The position numbers and the translations under genes are program-made. From a virus, in the IMG/VR virus record IMGVR_UViG_3300047476_000180, positions 1 to 41,522 of that record: 41,522 nt of DNA; one strand, written 5' to 3'. The stretch's first letter is position 1, and each line of letters opens with the position of its first letter. Below the pieces are notes generated by a model. That model saw only the letters and a program-made list of their open reading frames with translations, did no database searches and was not told the DNA's origin. This document shows positions 1 to 10,016 of this stretch, in pieces.

Positions 1-1760
1 CCTCTAGGAGCGAGTCCAGCATCCGCGACAGGAGGAACCACTCGATCTGGCTCAGGGACTCCAACTCCTGCGGGGGTGGCTCCTGCACTGGGCTTGCCAG
101 CCACTGTAGTGCTTGTTCCACTTGGGGTAACGACAGGTGTTCCAACATCTTTGGCTCCCGGTGCGGCGGTACGACGCGCAAGCTCCGCTTGGATTGCGGC
201 AATTAGAGGTTTGTTCTGAACTTCTTCCGGCTTGGCAAGCTCTTGCTGCAATACGGGGGTAAGACTTTCGGTATCGATTAGTCCGGGAGCTAGAGATAGT
301 GTCTGGGGCGTGACCGGAATCGGCGGCTCAACGTAGTTGTCTTCGGCGCGACGCGCAAGTTCCGCTTGGATTGCGGCAATCAGGGGTTTGTTCTGGCTAG
401 CCTCGGGCTTCGACAGTTGCGTTTCGAGCGTCTGTTGAAGACCAGCTACAGACCAACTGTCGAGCTTACTGGGAACATTTGAAAATGAAGTGGGAGCAGG
501 GGCAGCAGGGGCAGCAGGGGTTTCGGCAACGGGAGGAGTAGCCGCGACGGGGGTGACAGGAGGCAGCGACGGGGGAACTTCGGGCGTAGGAAGTGAATCG
601 GCGGGAGGTGCGGGTGGTTCGTTTGCTGCGGCTTGCTCGGCTTTGATGCGGTCGGCCTCTTGCTTGGCTTTGCGGCCCTCCAGAACAGCACCGGGAATAC
701 CGAACGCGGTGCCGCCGATAGCGCCCTTGATACCCGCCTCGATCAGCCGGTCAACATTCTCAGGGCTGAAAATATCGCCTTCGGCCCCCGCAGTCTTCTC
801 GGCAAGGAGGGAGATAAGTTCTTGTGCGCTTTCAGTAACCCCTTCTCCCGCTGTAGTTTTGGCAAGCTCCTTGGCAATTGCCATCTTGATTGTCGGGGGG
901 ACAACCGTAGAACGATCAATCAGTTCACCCGCAACTTTTGCGCGGGCGGGGGGAGAAAACTGCGACAGCAATCTGGCGGGGATGAGCGAATCTAGTGCGG
1001 CTTGCACAGCACCAAACGTCAAGGCAATACCGGGCTCAAGCTCCCCGGTTTCCCCATAAATACCTTGAAACGTTCCGGGAGCATTCAGTCCGAGGGACGT
1101 ACCATAGACACCAGCCGCTGTTCCTGTTCTAGCACCGGCAGCACCGGCAGCTTCAATTTGTTTGCCTAGTTGTGCAGGGGCGCGAGTAGCAAGGCGCTCG
1201 GCGTAAGCCTTGGCGGCTTCTTCAGACAGACCTCGTTTTGCCGCAGTCTCGGCGGCACGGGTTGCGGCAGCGCGTTCAATTTCACCGAGGGCACCCCGAA
1301 CTGCCAGTCGCTTACCGATAGCCCCAAAGGCACCGCCGCCCGTCAACATGGCAAGCATATCCGGGGTAAGTTCCCCCAGAGTCTCGGCACCGTAGCCTAA
1401 AAGATCGCCGAGCCCGCCAATTTCCTTGTAGGACTTGTAGGCGGTGGGGAAGAGAACCTCTGCTTGGCGTCGTTTTTCTACGGCTTCTTCCATCTGCTGC
1501 TTGGCGTAGTCTTCATACCCCAAAGCCGAGCCGACCATTGCAGGGAGGACATCAGTAACCGTGCTGCCCAACCCGCTCAAACCTCGCCCGAGGCCAGCCT
1601 TTGCCAACGCCCCAAGCCCCTGATTCTTGTAATCAGGCTGATACGCTACCCGCGCTGCCGCTTTTTCCGCTAGTCGTTGATAAGCAGATTGAAGCTCATC
1701 CTCTGACATCGTGTCAGGAAAATTGACATAGCCGTAGTTGGGTACGTTGATGACGGGCAT
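1..1760 (-). CDS. Large virion protein, partial (C-terminus off window)
   Basis: An open frame of at least 586 codons starts at the ATG at 1760 and is still open at the window edge. The first ~220 residues are helical and Ala/Gly-rich with hydrophobic stretches (for example LAMLTGGGAFGAIG), then comes a Pro/Ala-rich linker near residues 380-420. An imperfect repeat (core NKPLIAAIQAELARR) occurs twice after the linker. Its size, position at the end of the virion operon and low-complexity linkers suggest a large internal or ejected virion protein. No catalytic domain is visible in the part present. The start lies 5 bases after the previous stop, behind a weak AGG ribosome site. Function is inferred from context only. 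Confidence 0.75.
   Translation of the reverse strand, partial: MPVINVPNYGYVNFPDTMSEDELQSAYQRLAEKAAARVAYQPDYKNQGLGALAKAGLGRGLSGLGSTVTDVLPAMVGSALGYEDYAKQQMEEAVEKRRQAEVLFPTAYKSYKEIGGLGDLLGYGAETLGELTPDMLAMLTGGGAFGAIGKRLAVRGALGEIERAAATRAAETAAKRGLSEEAAKAYAERLATRAPAQLGKQIEAAGAAGARTGTAAGVYGTSLGLNAPGTFQGIYGETGELEPGIALTFGAVQAALDSLIPARLLSQFSPPARAKVAGELIDRSTVVPPTIKMAIAKELAKTTAGEGVTESAQELISLLAEKTAGAEGDIFSPENVDRLIEAGIKGAIGGTAFGIPGAVLEGRKAKQEADRIKAEQAAANEPPAPPADSLPTPEVPPSLPPVTPVAATPPVAETPAAPAAPAPTSFSNVPSKLDSWSVAGLQQTLETQLSKPEASQNKPLIAAIQAELARRAEDNYVEPPIPVTPQTLSLAPGLIDTESLTPVLQQELAKPEEVQNKPLIAAIQAELARRTAAPGAKDVGTPVVTPSGTSTTVAGKPSAGATPAGVGVPEPDRVVPPVADAGLAPR
174..250. repeat. Imperfect direct repeat, copy A
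   Basis: About 77 bp, repeated at 351-427 (offset 177 bp). It encodes the repeated peptide containing NKPLIAAIQAELARR in the partial virion gene. The copies differ at scattered positions, so this is an older intragenic duplication. Confidence 0.75.
351..427. repeat. Imperfect direct repeat, copy B
   Basis: Second copy of the 77-bp intragenic repeat at 174-250, lying upstream in reading direction. Both copies keep the reading frame. Confidence 0.75.
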
Positions 1761-1765
1761 GGGTA

Positions 1766-3370
1766 TTACCTAGTAGCACCGCTGAGTTCCGCGTCCGCAA
1801 CATTGTACGGAACAGCGCGATTAATGGCAGCAGAGCCAAACTTACTCGCAGCAATAAGTTCTCGGTAACGATTTTCTTGCGCCGCCCTAACTATAGGAAG
1901 AAGTTCTTCTGGTTTTGGTTTATTCACAAACCATTTGGTGGATTGCAACTTCTCAAGAAGCTCAGGCTCGTACTCCTTTAGATACTTAATAAAGTATGGA
2001 GACTGCATAGGGTTAAGATCAGGAATATCTTCCTTAGCCATTTCCCTGAACCCCTTCATTTGCGTAGCGTCAAGGTCTGGCGGCGGTTTTACTTGTCCAA
2101 GCGCACCAAGTCCAGCGCGTAGCATAGCCGAATCAGCGCGTTGATCCGCGCCGTACATACTGCCGACCGCTTGCATAGCCGCCGAGCCGGTTGTGGCCTC
2201 AAGAGACTTGAGCCGTTCAACAATGGTTTCGTATTCTTTACGCGCATCCAGTGCGGCCTTGGTATTGCCAATCTTGTCGTTGTAGTCAGCACGTTGCGCA
2301 GCCAAGATCGCATTCCGCTTCAACTCGTTCGCTACGTCACGTTTAGCTTCAATGTCAAGCCCGGATTTATCGTAGGCTTCCTCGGCGGTGCGAAGCGCAG
2401 CAGGGCCACCCGCAAGACTTGCGTTTCTAGCAAACCCTTGTAGTAGCGCGCCTAGCGGATCGTAGTTTTTCTTACGCACCGCCTCTTCACGCTCGGCCCG
2501 ACGTAGCGCAGCAGCCTCTGCCGCGCTGATGTTTTCAATCGCAGGGGTCAGAAAGTCGGGGCGTTCGGCAAGCAGCTTCTTGTATTCCCCAAGTTCGACA
2601 GCGTACTGACTTGTGTCAGTCGAAGGGAGAATAGAGTCCCGAAGCATACGCACGGCCGACGCTACCGCGTTCATATTATCCATACCTAGCCCAGCAATAC
2701 CTGTAGGGGCAGCGGTTTTTGCAGAGGCAACGGCGGGGGATTCAGGGGGCTCTTTTCCGAGTTGAGCGTATTGGTTTTGAATTTCTTTGGCGATCGCAGT
2801 ACGCGCTGCTTCCGACAGCGAAGGATCGTTCCTAAGAATAGTTACTAGTTGGTTGATCTTGCTGGCGGCGTCACCCCCCAAATCAAACCGCAAAGGTTCA
2901 ACAGGGGGAGTATAGGTTTGTCCAGTAGCTTTGGCGGTAGCTTTTGCCCTGTCCTCCATGAAAGTCTGATCCCGCTGCTTTCTTTCCTCGATTAGCCTAC
3001 GGATACGTTCTTCATCCTGCGCCAGTTGATATTCGTCCGCAACGCCGGTATCAAACTCCGCGCCTCCACCATAGGCAAACCCAACCACCCCACCTTCAGC
3101 ATACTGCCCCATCGAGATGTCCAGACCCGCAATACCGGCAGGTTGACTAGCACGGTTAGCTGCTTCCAGCATTTGTCTGGCTTGGTCGTCTTGGGCGTTT
3201 TGCTCGACAGAGGGGAGCGCCGCTCTAAGATTCGCCGCAATACCCGCTTGACTAGCCTGAGACAGAACACTAGCTGCAACACTCAGCCCTCCTTGCGGCG
3301 TTACAGGGTTAATTTGATCCGCAGCACTAAGGACTCGCGCCAGCCCGGAAGGAATATTTTGAGGGGCCAT
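1766..3370 (-). CDS. Virion-associated protein with YAEGG motif (534 aa)
   Basis: The function is not recognised. The N-terminal 80 residues are Ala/Gln-rich and helical. Residues 90-102 contain YAEGGVVGFAYGGG, a glycine motif shared with other proteins of this phage. A charged segment around residues 110-150 looks coiled-coil, and the rest is mostly helical with many Ala, Arg and Glu residues. The ATG at 3370 lies 12 bases after the upstream stop. It sits between two other large virion-type genes in the leftward operon, so an internal or tail-associated structural role is likely. No enzyme motif is visible. Confidence 0.8.
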   Translation of the reverse strand: MAPQNIPSGLARVLSAADQINPVTPQGGLSVAASVLSQASQAGIAANLRAALPSVEQNAQDDQARQMLEAANRASQPAGIAGLDISMGQYAEGGVVGFAYGGGAEFDTGVADEYQLAQDEERIRRLIEERKQRDQTFMEDRAKATAKATGQTYTPPVEPLRFDLGGDAASKINQLVTILRNDPSLSEAARTAIAKEIQNQYAQLGKEPPESPAVASAKTAAPTGIAGLGMDNMNAVASAVRMLRDSILPSTDTSQYAVELGEYKKLLAERPDFLTPAIENISAAEAAALRRAEREEAVRKKNYDPLGALLQGFARNASLAGGPAALRTAEEAYDKSGLDIEAKRDVANELKRNAILAAQRADYNDKIGNTKAALDARKEYETIVERLKSLEATTGSAAMQAVGSMYGADQRADSAMLRAGLGALGQVKPPPDLDATQMKGFREMAKEDIPDLNPMQSPYFIKYLKEYEPELLEKLQSTKWFVNKPKPEELLPIVRAAQENRYRELIAASKFGSAAINRAVPYNVADAELSGATR

Positions 3371-3381
3371 GTTTGCTTCCT

Positions 3382-5403
3382 TTACGTAGCCGAGCCAATA
3401 CCGCGAATGGCATCAATAAGCGCAGACAAGTCCTGCATCCCGGTCGTTTGCGCCACAGCACTCTGAGTACTAATTGGAAGCCCAGACAGCATACTCTGCT
3501 TGAATTGAAGCTGCTTATACGGATAAGCCCTAGCCTCTTCAAATTGAGCCCGCTGCGCGTCGAGAGCTTGCTGTTCGATGGCGCTTTGTTGTGCGCCCGC
3601 GCCAAGTTGTGCTGCCAGACCTTTAAGCCCCATCTCACCCTGTTGAACGCCGAGGTTACCTTGAGTCTGAGCGGCGCTAAGTGCGTTTTTGAGGCTTTCC
3701 AAACCATAATTAGCGCCGAATTGCTTGGACTGTTCTCCAAGCTGTTGACCAGCCAGACCGTATTGAGCGCCGAGTTGTGCTGCTGTCATACCCTGACCAG
3801 CACCAAACTGTCGAGACTGCTCGCCCATCTGTTGGGCGTTGAGCCCCATTTGAGCTTCCTGCATCCTTTGAGCCAGCGCCTTGTCGTAGGCAGTTTGAAG
3901 CCCGGTAGCTTGAATGCCGCCAATCTGTCTATTAAGTGCCTCTTGGTTTGTAGCCCGCATGATGGCGTCTCGACTACCCCCGAAAGCACCGGCCTGTGCA
4001 AACTTAGCGAGATCGGCTTGCTGGTTTATTTGTGACTGCCTCGCCGCTTCACGCGCCTGAACGTCTACAACATTTTGTAGATACGGATTCATGTAGCTCT
4101 GCACAGAGCCAACCGGACCAAGCCCAGTATCAAACTGACCGGCTTGGTATGCACCGGGTGCTTGGAACTGATTACCAAACTGCGTAGGAGAGTACTGCAT
4201 CCCCTGCATCTGCCCAGCAATATTACCGGCAGTCTGTGCGGCTTGGCCGATAGCACCGGGAGTTTGGAAATTTTGGTAGCCTGTAAACGCTTGTTGTTGC
4301 AGCGGCGAAGTTCCAGCAGTCAACTGCCCCGTATAGGCTTGGTACGGCTGGTTGCCGAGTGCGTTGGCTTGGGACAGCATATCCGTGACATACGGCCCCG
4401 CCCATTCGGAGAGGTTGCTAGTGACTGATGTACCAGCAGTAGGTGTTTTACCGCCTTCATTAAAAGCCACTGCACCGCCACCCGCGTACCCAGCAATACC
4501 ACCGGGCATGAACTTAGCCGGGTTGATCTGCTTGCCTTGCTTCTTCGTGCCAGTACGTGCCTTACGAACGCGGTCCATCATCTTGTACAAAACATCCGCA
4601 CCAGCCTTGGAATTGCCATTGCCAAGATGCGACACGACATCGGCAGGGATCACGAACTCACCGTGACTGAGCTTGGCAGCTTGCTTACCGTCAATGTCGG
4701 TGTTGATCTTGTCTGCCATGCCGTCCGTAGGCCCGTCTAGATAGCGAGGCGGTTTTGTCGCACCACCACGGGCAAGTCCCATGATTCCACCTTCAGCAGC
4801 GTAAGTAGTCGCCTTGTACGGCTGACCAACAGCCCCGGCACCATAGGCACGGGTAGGAATGACATTGGTAGGTTGCACGGCTTTGCGCGTCAAGTCTGGA
4901 CTGCCTAGAAAACCACGGGCTTGATTTTGAATTTTACGCTGATCAAGCGTGGACTTAATGGCGTACATCGCCAAAATAGCGTCAAGAATGCTACGGCCTG
5001 TCGATTCTTTGTCCTTTAGTGAATCCGTAGCACGTTTGACAATATTTTTTGACGGGGTTGCCTTACCCCCTGCAATACCAGAACTACTGTATTTGCCCGC
5101 GTTAAAAGAGCCATATGACTGCCCAGTGCGCGGATCGTACAGTGTATTAACTCCCGTTACCGGGTCATACGACATACTTGGGCCAGAAATATCCTGCTCT
5201 GGGCCCGCTACGCTAGGATCATAGTATGTGTTGGCATACGGATCAGCAGGGTTGTAATTAGTCAGCCCACTATTGGCGCGAGGATCATAAGGCTCGGGGC
5301 CAAAAAGCGGTGTACCTTGCAAATCCCAGTTATCTACTTGCTCATCTGCGGGCGGTTGATAATCGCTCTCAGCGGTGGGATCATAAAAATACTCGTCGCT
5401 CAT
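3382..5403 (-). CDS. Gln/Gly-rich virion protein with GEFVIPADVVSHLG motif (673 aa)
   Basis: Four regions can be seen. Residues 1-100 are acidic and Tyr/Pro-rich. Residues ~135-160 form a helical stretch. Residues ~200-320 carry YAAEGG, LARGG, GYAGGG and FNEGG glycine motifs around SHGEFVIPADVVSHLG (246-261), followed by a basic KARTGTKKQGKQ stretch. The last ~330 residues are Gln/Ala/Gly-rich with loose repeats such as AAQLGAQYGLAGQQLGEQ. I recall the central GEFVIPADVVSHLGNG block from other environmental phage proteins, but it has no assigned function known to me. An internal virion or tail-associated structural role is inferred from size, composition and position. Confidence 0.8.
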   Translation of the reverse strand: MSDEYFYDPTAESDYQPPADEQVDNWDLQGTPLFGPEPYDPRANSGLTNYNPADPYANTYYDPSVAGPEQDISGPSMSYDPVTGVNTLYDPRTGQSYGSFNAGKYSSSGIAGGKATPSKNIVKRATDSLKDKESTGRSILDAILAMYAIKSTLDQRKIQNQARGFLGSPDLTRKAVQPTNVIPTRAYGAGAVGQPYKATTYAAEGGIMGLARGGATKPPRYLDGPTDGMADKINTDIDGKQAAKLSHGEFVIPADVVSHLGNGNSKAGADVLYKMMDRVRKARTGTKKQGKQINPAKFMPGGIAGYAGGGAVAFNEGGKTPTAGTSVTSNLSEWAGPYVTDMLSQANALGNQPYQAYTGQLTAGTSPLQQQAFTGYQNFQTPGAIGQAAQTAGNIAGQMQGMQYSPTQFGNQFQAPGAYQAGQFDTGLGPVGSVQSYMNPYLQNVVDVQAREAARQSQINQQADLAKFAQAGAFGGSRDAIMRATNQEALNRQIGGIQATGLQTAYDKALAQRMQEAQMGLNAQQMGEQSRQFGAGQGMTAAQLGAQYGLAGQQLGEQSKQFGANYGLESLKNALSAAQTQGNLGVQQGEMGLKGLAAQLGAGAQQSAIEQQALDAQRAQFEEARAYPYKQLQFKQSMLSGLPISTQSAVAQTTGMQDLSALIDAIRGIGSAT

Positions 5404-5415
5404 ATCACACCTCTC

Positions 5416-6675
5416 TTACGCTGTCCGCAGGGACTGAAGTAGTTCAGCCACAGTGCGCGGCTGGCGGTTTTTGTCGCCCAAGTAGCTACTCAGGAACATC
5501 GAGTTTACGTCGAACGCGGGCATAGGTGCAGAAGCCGCCGTTTGCTGCACGATAGGACTCTGCCCGCCAGTATCCATCAACCCCAAGCCAAGCAACAACG
5601 CCACCAACTCGCTGTTATCTTGTGCGGGCGCGGCAGCGACAGGAGACGGCGCAGGAGCGGGTGCAGGGCTAGGCGCGGCAGCGACAGGAGCGGGTGCAGG
5701 GCTAGGGGCAGCAGAACCGCCGCCAGAGCCACCACCATAATCACCAATCAAACTAGGATCAGGCACATACCCAACAGGGTCACGCGGTCCAACCGCCATT
5801 TGCTCACGGTCAAGTTCACCCGGCGCAAACCCACCCTGCGGGGCAAAAAGACCACCGATGCTGGTAATGTTGCCGGGCTGAAATAGGCTGGCAACATTAG
5901 TACTTGACCCTTCGGGGTTAAAGTAGCGCCACGCATCTTCCGCGAGATTCGCCGCGCCGGGGAAAGTGGCTTGATTGAATTCGGACTTCGCCACGTTCAT
6001 GGCGATGTTGCCAAACACATCATTAGGGTCTTGCCCGCGCATCAAACCGCTAGTGGCGGTTCGCGCTGCTGCTGCGGCCATTGGGCCGAACTCAGACCCG
6101 ATCTCTCGCCCAATACCACCCGAAGCTGCGGCGATGCCAAGGTTGCCAAAATCAACGTCCCCAGTTTTGAGCAGACTCGGGATGCCGTAGCTTGCTGCAC
6201 CCTGTACAGCGCCTTGTGCCAGCGGGCCGAGAGAGGCTGCTTCTTTACCAAGTATTGGCACCAACTTGCCGGTAACCGTATCAGCCACAAAATTCTTCGC
6301 GATTGCCGTAGGATCAACCCCTTGAGAAACATCGTAAGCCGCGTTCGCCGCTGCTGTAGCAATCGGCCCTACCGTAAAATTGCCGATAGTACTGAGAACT
6401 TTTCGGGGGTTATCCGTTATGTAGTTCCACGCTTTTTCAAGAATGTTGGGTCCAATTTTTCCAATTTCCGGATTAAAAGGCGTTTCCGTGCCTTGGTAAT
6501 TTGAAGTTATACCTTGCGCCTCACCGCTACCGAAGCTGCCCCCAAACCCACCTGAATCACCACCGCCGAAGCCGCCGAAACCACCAAAACTACCCCCACC
6601 AACATCCGTTGGCATATAGTAGGTATCCCCGGTTTCGGGATTGATGATCGGTGTAGTTCCAGTAGCTGCTGCCAT
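5416..6675 (-). CDS. Gly-rich putative virion protein (419 aa)
   Basis: Not recognised as a named family. The N-terminus (about residues 25-52) is a run of Gly, Ser and Phe. Residues ~80-230 are Ala/Gly-rich and fairly hydrophobic, with segments that could touch a membrane. Residues ~325-355 form a linker of repeated Pro-Ala units. The C-terminal ~60 residues, with SSYLGDKNRQPRTVAELL, look folded. The ATG at 6675 lies 7 bases after the upstream stop. Composition and place in the tail region suggest an internal or ejected virion protein, which is inference. Confidence 0.75.
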   Translation of the reverse strand: MAAATGTTPIINPETGDTYYMPTDVGGGSFGGFGGFGGGDSGGFGGSFGSGEAQGITSNYQGTETPFNPEIGKIGPNILEKAWNYITDNPRKVLSTIGNFTVGPIATAAANAAYDVSQGVDPTAIAKNFVADTVTGKLVPILGKEAASLGPLAQGAVQGAASYGIPSLLKTGDVDFGNLGIAAASGGIGREIGSEFGPMAAAAARTATSGLMRGQDPNDVFGNIAMNVAKSEFNQATFPGAANLAEDAWRYFNPEGSSTNVASLFQPGNITSIGGLFAPQGGFAPGELDREQMAVGPRDPVGYVPDPSLIGDYGGGSGGGSAAPSPAPAPVAAAPSPAPAPAPSPVAAAPAQDNSELVALLLGLGLMDTGGQSPIVQQTAASAPMPAFDVNSMFLSSYLGDKNRQPRTVAELLQSLRTA

Positions 6676-6682
6676 CTCAACC

Positions 6683-8044
6683 TCACTGCGTCAGGTCGTA
6701 GAACGACAAAGAGCCAATGGCTGCACCAGTCGAACCAGTGAGAACGCGAATGCCCACTGTGTAAATGTCGCTCGTCCCAGCCAGCGAAGCGCCAAGCTGC
6801 AAATCCCAGTTGTACCCGGTCGGCGCATTGATCACGCCCGAGGACTGATTGGTGGATTTGACGTAGAAGGATTGCACGATAGTCCCGAGCGTCATGGCGG
6901 TAGCCGAGGTATCCATCTCGACATTGGCGTCAGAACCAACTGCCGCCCAAGATGCGCTTGTCAGCCCGGTGCAATTCTTTGCCAAGATGATTTCAAAATC
7001 ATCCCCGGTCGATGTCGGCATGATATTTACACGGTTCGGCAATACTACCGCACCAAGTGCCGTTGAGGCAAGCCTGATCGATACAAGCGGGACAAATGTG
7101 GTAGAGATACCTGTCAGGGCCGCAGTTCGCCTTGCTACGTGTTCAATCGATGTCTGCTCATACCCACCCTCAGAAACCACGCTGGAGCAAATCTGCCGCA
7201 TCGAGCCGCTTGTCGCGCTAAGGTTCTTGATCTCATACCGCACCGGCAAGACTGCCGTGGTCATGTAAACCTTGGTCAAGCTGTTGGCATTGTTGAACGT
7301 GTGGCAGACGATGTACTGCCCATCGATGATGAACCCGCACCGGACAGAGCCCACACCGAGCCACTCAAAGTCCATCCACAGAATCTGCGTCTTGCTCAGG
7401 TCAAGGGTAAACCCGGAGTCCCCAGTGCCGTCGAGCTTGTCGCCGTTCCAATCTGCCTGATTGATTGCCCGCGTATCATCTACGCTGCCCGATGTATAAG
7501 TCCGCAGGATAAACGAGATAGTCGTGCCGTTGGCTTGAAGGAAGACACCGTTCTGCGGGCCAAAGTATCCAACTCGCTGCCTGAGATCAGCGGTAGGGGC
7601 GTTCATGCAAAACGTCGCCAACATCAACAATCCCTTACCCGGCTGGTAGGGGAAAACACGGTACGTCTGCCTGACAACCTCAGAGTTAGTCGTCGTGGTG
7701 ACGGACATTTGCACCGAAGACTCGTTGGTCAAGTATGTCGTTGAGCCGCCTGATGCCGTGCTGGTGTCGAACTGATTGTCGATGGCGTATCTGTTCTGAG
7801 AGTCGAACAAGGTGTAAGGCTCGCTTACACGTAGCCGCCCGAAGGCATCCGTATTTGTTCCACCAATGGAGATGGGCACTGTTCCGGTTCCGCTCACAAG
7901 CTGCCCCAAGAGTTGATCAAGCTGGTTGAAGTACAGACGAAGGATACTGTTGAACTTGTCAAAGTACTTCTGGTCGTATTCCTGCGTTGGGTTAGGGAGC
8001 GCAGGAGCAACAAACCGCTTGATCAGGGTTGTAAGGATCGCCAT
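6683..8044 (-). CDS. Phage tail/structural protein with DAFGRLRVS motif (453 aa)
   Basis: After a helical N-terminus (residues 1-52) the protein becomes beta-rich. DAFGRLRVSEP at residues 66-76 is a motif I associate with tail or appendage proteins of environmental phages. The rest has many short Thr/Ser-rich strands, consistent with a beta-sandwich receptor-binding or tail-surface protein. Its ATG overlaps the stop of the upstream gene in TGATG, so translation is probably coupled. The exact role is unknown; tail fibre or minor tail protein fits best. Confidence 0.75.
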   Translation of the reverse strand: MAILTTLIKRFVAPALPNPTQEYDQKYFDKFNSILRLYFNQLDQLLGQLVSGTGTVPISIGGTNTDAFGRLRVSEPYTLFDSQNRYAIDNQFDTSTASGGSTTYLTNESSVQMSVTTTTNSEVVRQTYRVFPYQPGKGLLMLATFCMNAPTADLRQRVGYFGPQNGVFLQANGTTISFILRTYTSGSVDDTRAINQADWNGDKLDGTGDSGFTLDLSKTQILWMDFEWLGVGSVRCGFIIDGQYIVCHTFNNANSLTKVYMTTAVLPVRYEIKNLSATSGSMRQICSSVVSEGGYEQTSIEHVARRTAALTGISTTFVPLVSIRLASTALGAVVLPNRVNIMPTSTGDDFEIILAKNCTGLTSASWAAVGSDANVEMDTSATAMTLGTIVQSFYVKSTNQSSGVINAPTGYNWDLQLGASLAGTSDIYTVGIRVLTGSTGAAIGSLSFYDLTQ

Positions 8045-9975
8045 CAGGACTTCCTGCCGTCAGGACGAATATCAATACGCGGTGCGCCAAGTTGCCATTG
8101 AACACCAAGTCCCGTAGATTCGATCTTGATCGACATCTGCCGCCCGCGCACCCGAGTGTTTAGCTGGCCCGTGAACTTCTCAACCACAAGCACAGCAGTC
8201 CTCGTGATGGTGCCGTAGCTTGTTCCGGCAACTGACTGATTGGCATTAGTGCTGCTGTTGTCGTTGTAGCCAGAGCCAGAATTCTGGAGCGGCAGCAGGT
8301 ACAGATTAGCCTGCGGATTTTCTGCGATTGAGCCTGTAAACGTGATGTCAGGCAGCACTCGCCAGATAAACCCAAAGTTGTTACCGTCGTCAATGTCGAA
8401 TTCGGCGGAAGTAATATACGCCTCGATTGGGGCTGAAGTGCTGGTGGTGTTGTCGTCTACACCGTACTCTTGGTACAACAGTTTTTGCGCGTATCCCGCC
8501 GCAATAGGGAAGTGACTGATAACGCTGGAGTCAAGCCATGCGGTACGCGCAAGTGTCCCGTAGTACCAAGCCTTCTCGATATAGTTAAACACTACATACC
8601 TGTCGATGGTCGTGCTATTTGCTGAACAGTAGAACCACCAGACCTCGTTGAACTTCTCAACAGTCGTGGCAAAAACCTGAAGGTTCTGGTCGTTGTTAAA
8701 GTCGTCAAACACATAGCGCTGAAGATTGCAGGTAAGTGTTTGCACCCGACCGTCGTAGGCGTAAAACTTATCAGCACCCATCCAATAAGCCACTCCGCCA
8801 GCAACAGCGGCTGCTCGACTTGAGGCAACCGTCACGTTGTCCGCAAGAAGCTGTGTGCCCCATACAACGGGCGGGCCAAGATACTGCATGGAGTAGAGCG
8901 AGGTGTCAGTCCAGACAAGGATTTCTTGTCTAACTTGCAGCGCTGAAACAATTTCTGATCCGTGGGAGAGTCGGATGCTCCCTGCTTGATTGGTGGCAGC
9001 AGGTGTCCAGTTGACAGCACTTTCCTGATCCGACCATCGAATCAGCATCGCGTCTTGCGTTAAGCTGCCGTAATCGTTAGTGCCAAACACAATCACAAAC
9101 CGCGAGGTGTCTGAGATAACTGTTTGGTTCTGGAAAAGAGGGGTATCCGACGCGCCACTCAAGGAAGACAGGGCCACGCCGCGCACACCTGTACCGGAAG
9201 TTGCGTCCCAGTAGTAAAGCGCACCGCCATTGGGGCCGTAGATCAGGTCTTCACCAAAATTACCTGCGTTCCATATACGGATAAAGTCGCTCCCGGCGCT
9301 GGCCGTACCAGTCCCCCATCCGCCACCACCCCAAGTACCAGCGCCCCAGCCTGTAAAAGCGGTTTGAATCTCTGCGCCGACATTGATCTGATACTGTGCA
9401 ACAACAGTCGCGCCGCCATTGCCGGTATCAGAAGCGTTAGAAGTGACAGGGAGCCCTGTCGTTGGATCTTTGGCGGTGATTGTGTACGTGTTGGCGTCCA
9501 CATACGTAATCTGGTATTCCTGCTCCAGTACGGCTTCCGTAATGTTTCCGCCAAGACCGCCCGGACTTGCGACACCGCTGAAGGTAACAAAGTCCCCGTT
9601 TACACAGCCGTGCGCTGTGTCAGTCACAGTGATGGTTGAGCTATAGGGCGCAATGGTGACAGCCGCAAAGGTCACTGCACCCGCTGCGGTTGTTTCCCTA
9701 ATCGGCGTGATGTCGTAGTACGTGCCGGTTTCTGAAATGTAGTACTTCAGATTAGTACCAACACCAAGGTACTTGGCACCGTTCAGAATAGACCACGCCC
9801 ACAAAGAACGACAGACACCAAGGAAAGTGTTGTCAGAAATCTTTTGCCAGCCGCCGATCTTCTCTGGCGTACCTTGCCGGAAGCGCACCTTGTCGCAGTC
9901 ATACCAACCGCCTTCGTTGGTATAGCGAGTGTTTTCCCGGTTGACCCCCGCCCTGAGTTGCAATTTTTTTAGCAT
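8044..9975 (-). CDS. Tail accessory/stabilisation-like protein (643 aa)
   Basis: I chose the ATG at 9975 (MLKKLQLRAGVNREN), which has AGGG upstream. An upstream extension to 10044 reads through a Cys/Arg-rich stretch that overlaps the start region of the opposite-strand endonuclease and looks non-coding. The N-terminus, with YTNEGGWYDCDKVRFRQG and then a Gly-Trp, followed by about 550 residues of beta-rich sequence with repeated WxxG elements, resembles propeller-like tail proteins. P22 gp10 (phage stabilisation family) is one possible comparison, but I cannot confirm it. Part of the sequence (TVTDTAHGCVNGDFVTFSGV) looks like an Ig-like insertion. Confidence 0.75.
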   Translation of the reverse strand: MLKKLQLRAGVNRENTRYTNEGGWYDCDKVRFRQGTPEKIGGWQKISDNTFLGVCRSLWAWSILNGAKYLGVGTNLKYYISETGTYYDITPIRETTAAGAVTFAAVTIAPYSSTITVTDTAHGCVNGDFVTFSGVASPGGLGGNITEAVLEQEYQITYVDANTYTITAKDPTTGLPVTSNASDTGNGGATVVAQYQINVGAEIQTAFTGWGAGTWGGGGWGTGTASAGSDFIRIWNAGNFGEDLIYGPNGGALYYWDATSGTGVRGVALSSLSGASDTPLFQNQTVISDTSRFVIVFGTNDYGSLTQDAMLIRWSDQESAVNWTPAATNQAGSIRLSHGSEIVSALQVRQEILVWTDTSLYSMQYLGPPVVWGTQLLADNVTVASSRAAAVAGGVAYWMGADKFYAYDGRVQTLTCNLQRYVFDDFNNDQNLQVFATTVEKFNEVWWFYCSANSTTIDRYVVFNYIEKAWYYGTLARTAWLDSSVISHFPIAAGYAQKLLYQEYGVDDNTTSTSAPIEAYITSAEFDIDDGNNFGFIWRVLPDITFTGSIAENPQANLYLLPLQNSGSGYNDNSSTNANQSVAGTSYGTITRTAVLVVEKFTGQLNTRVRGRQMSIKIESTGLGVQWQLGAPRIDIRPDGRKS

Positions 9976-10016
9976 TGTGGTACCCTGACTAAACTGGCAT
10001 TCACCAGGAGAACACC

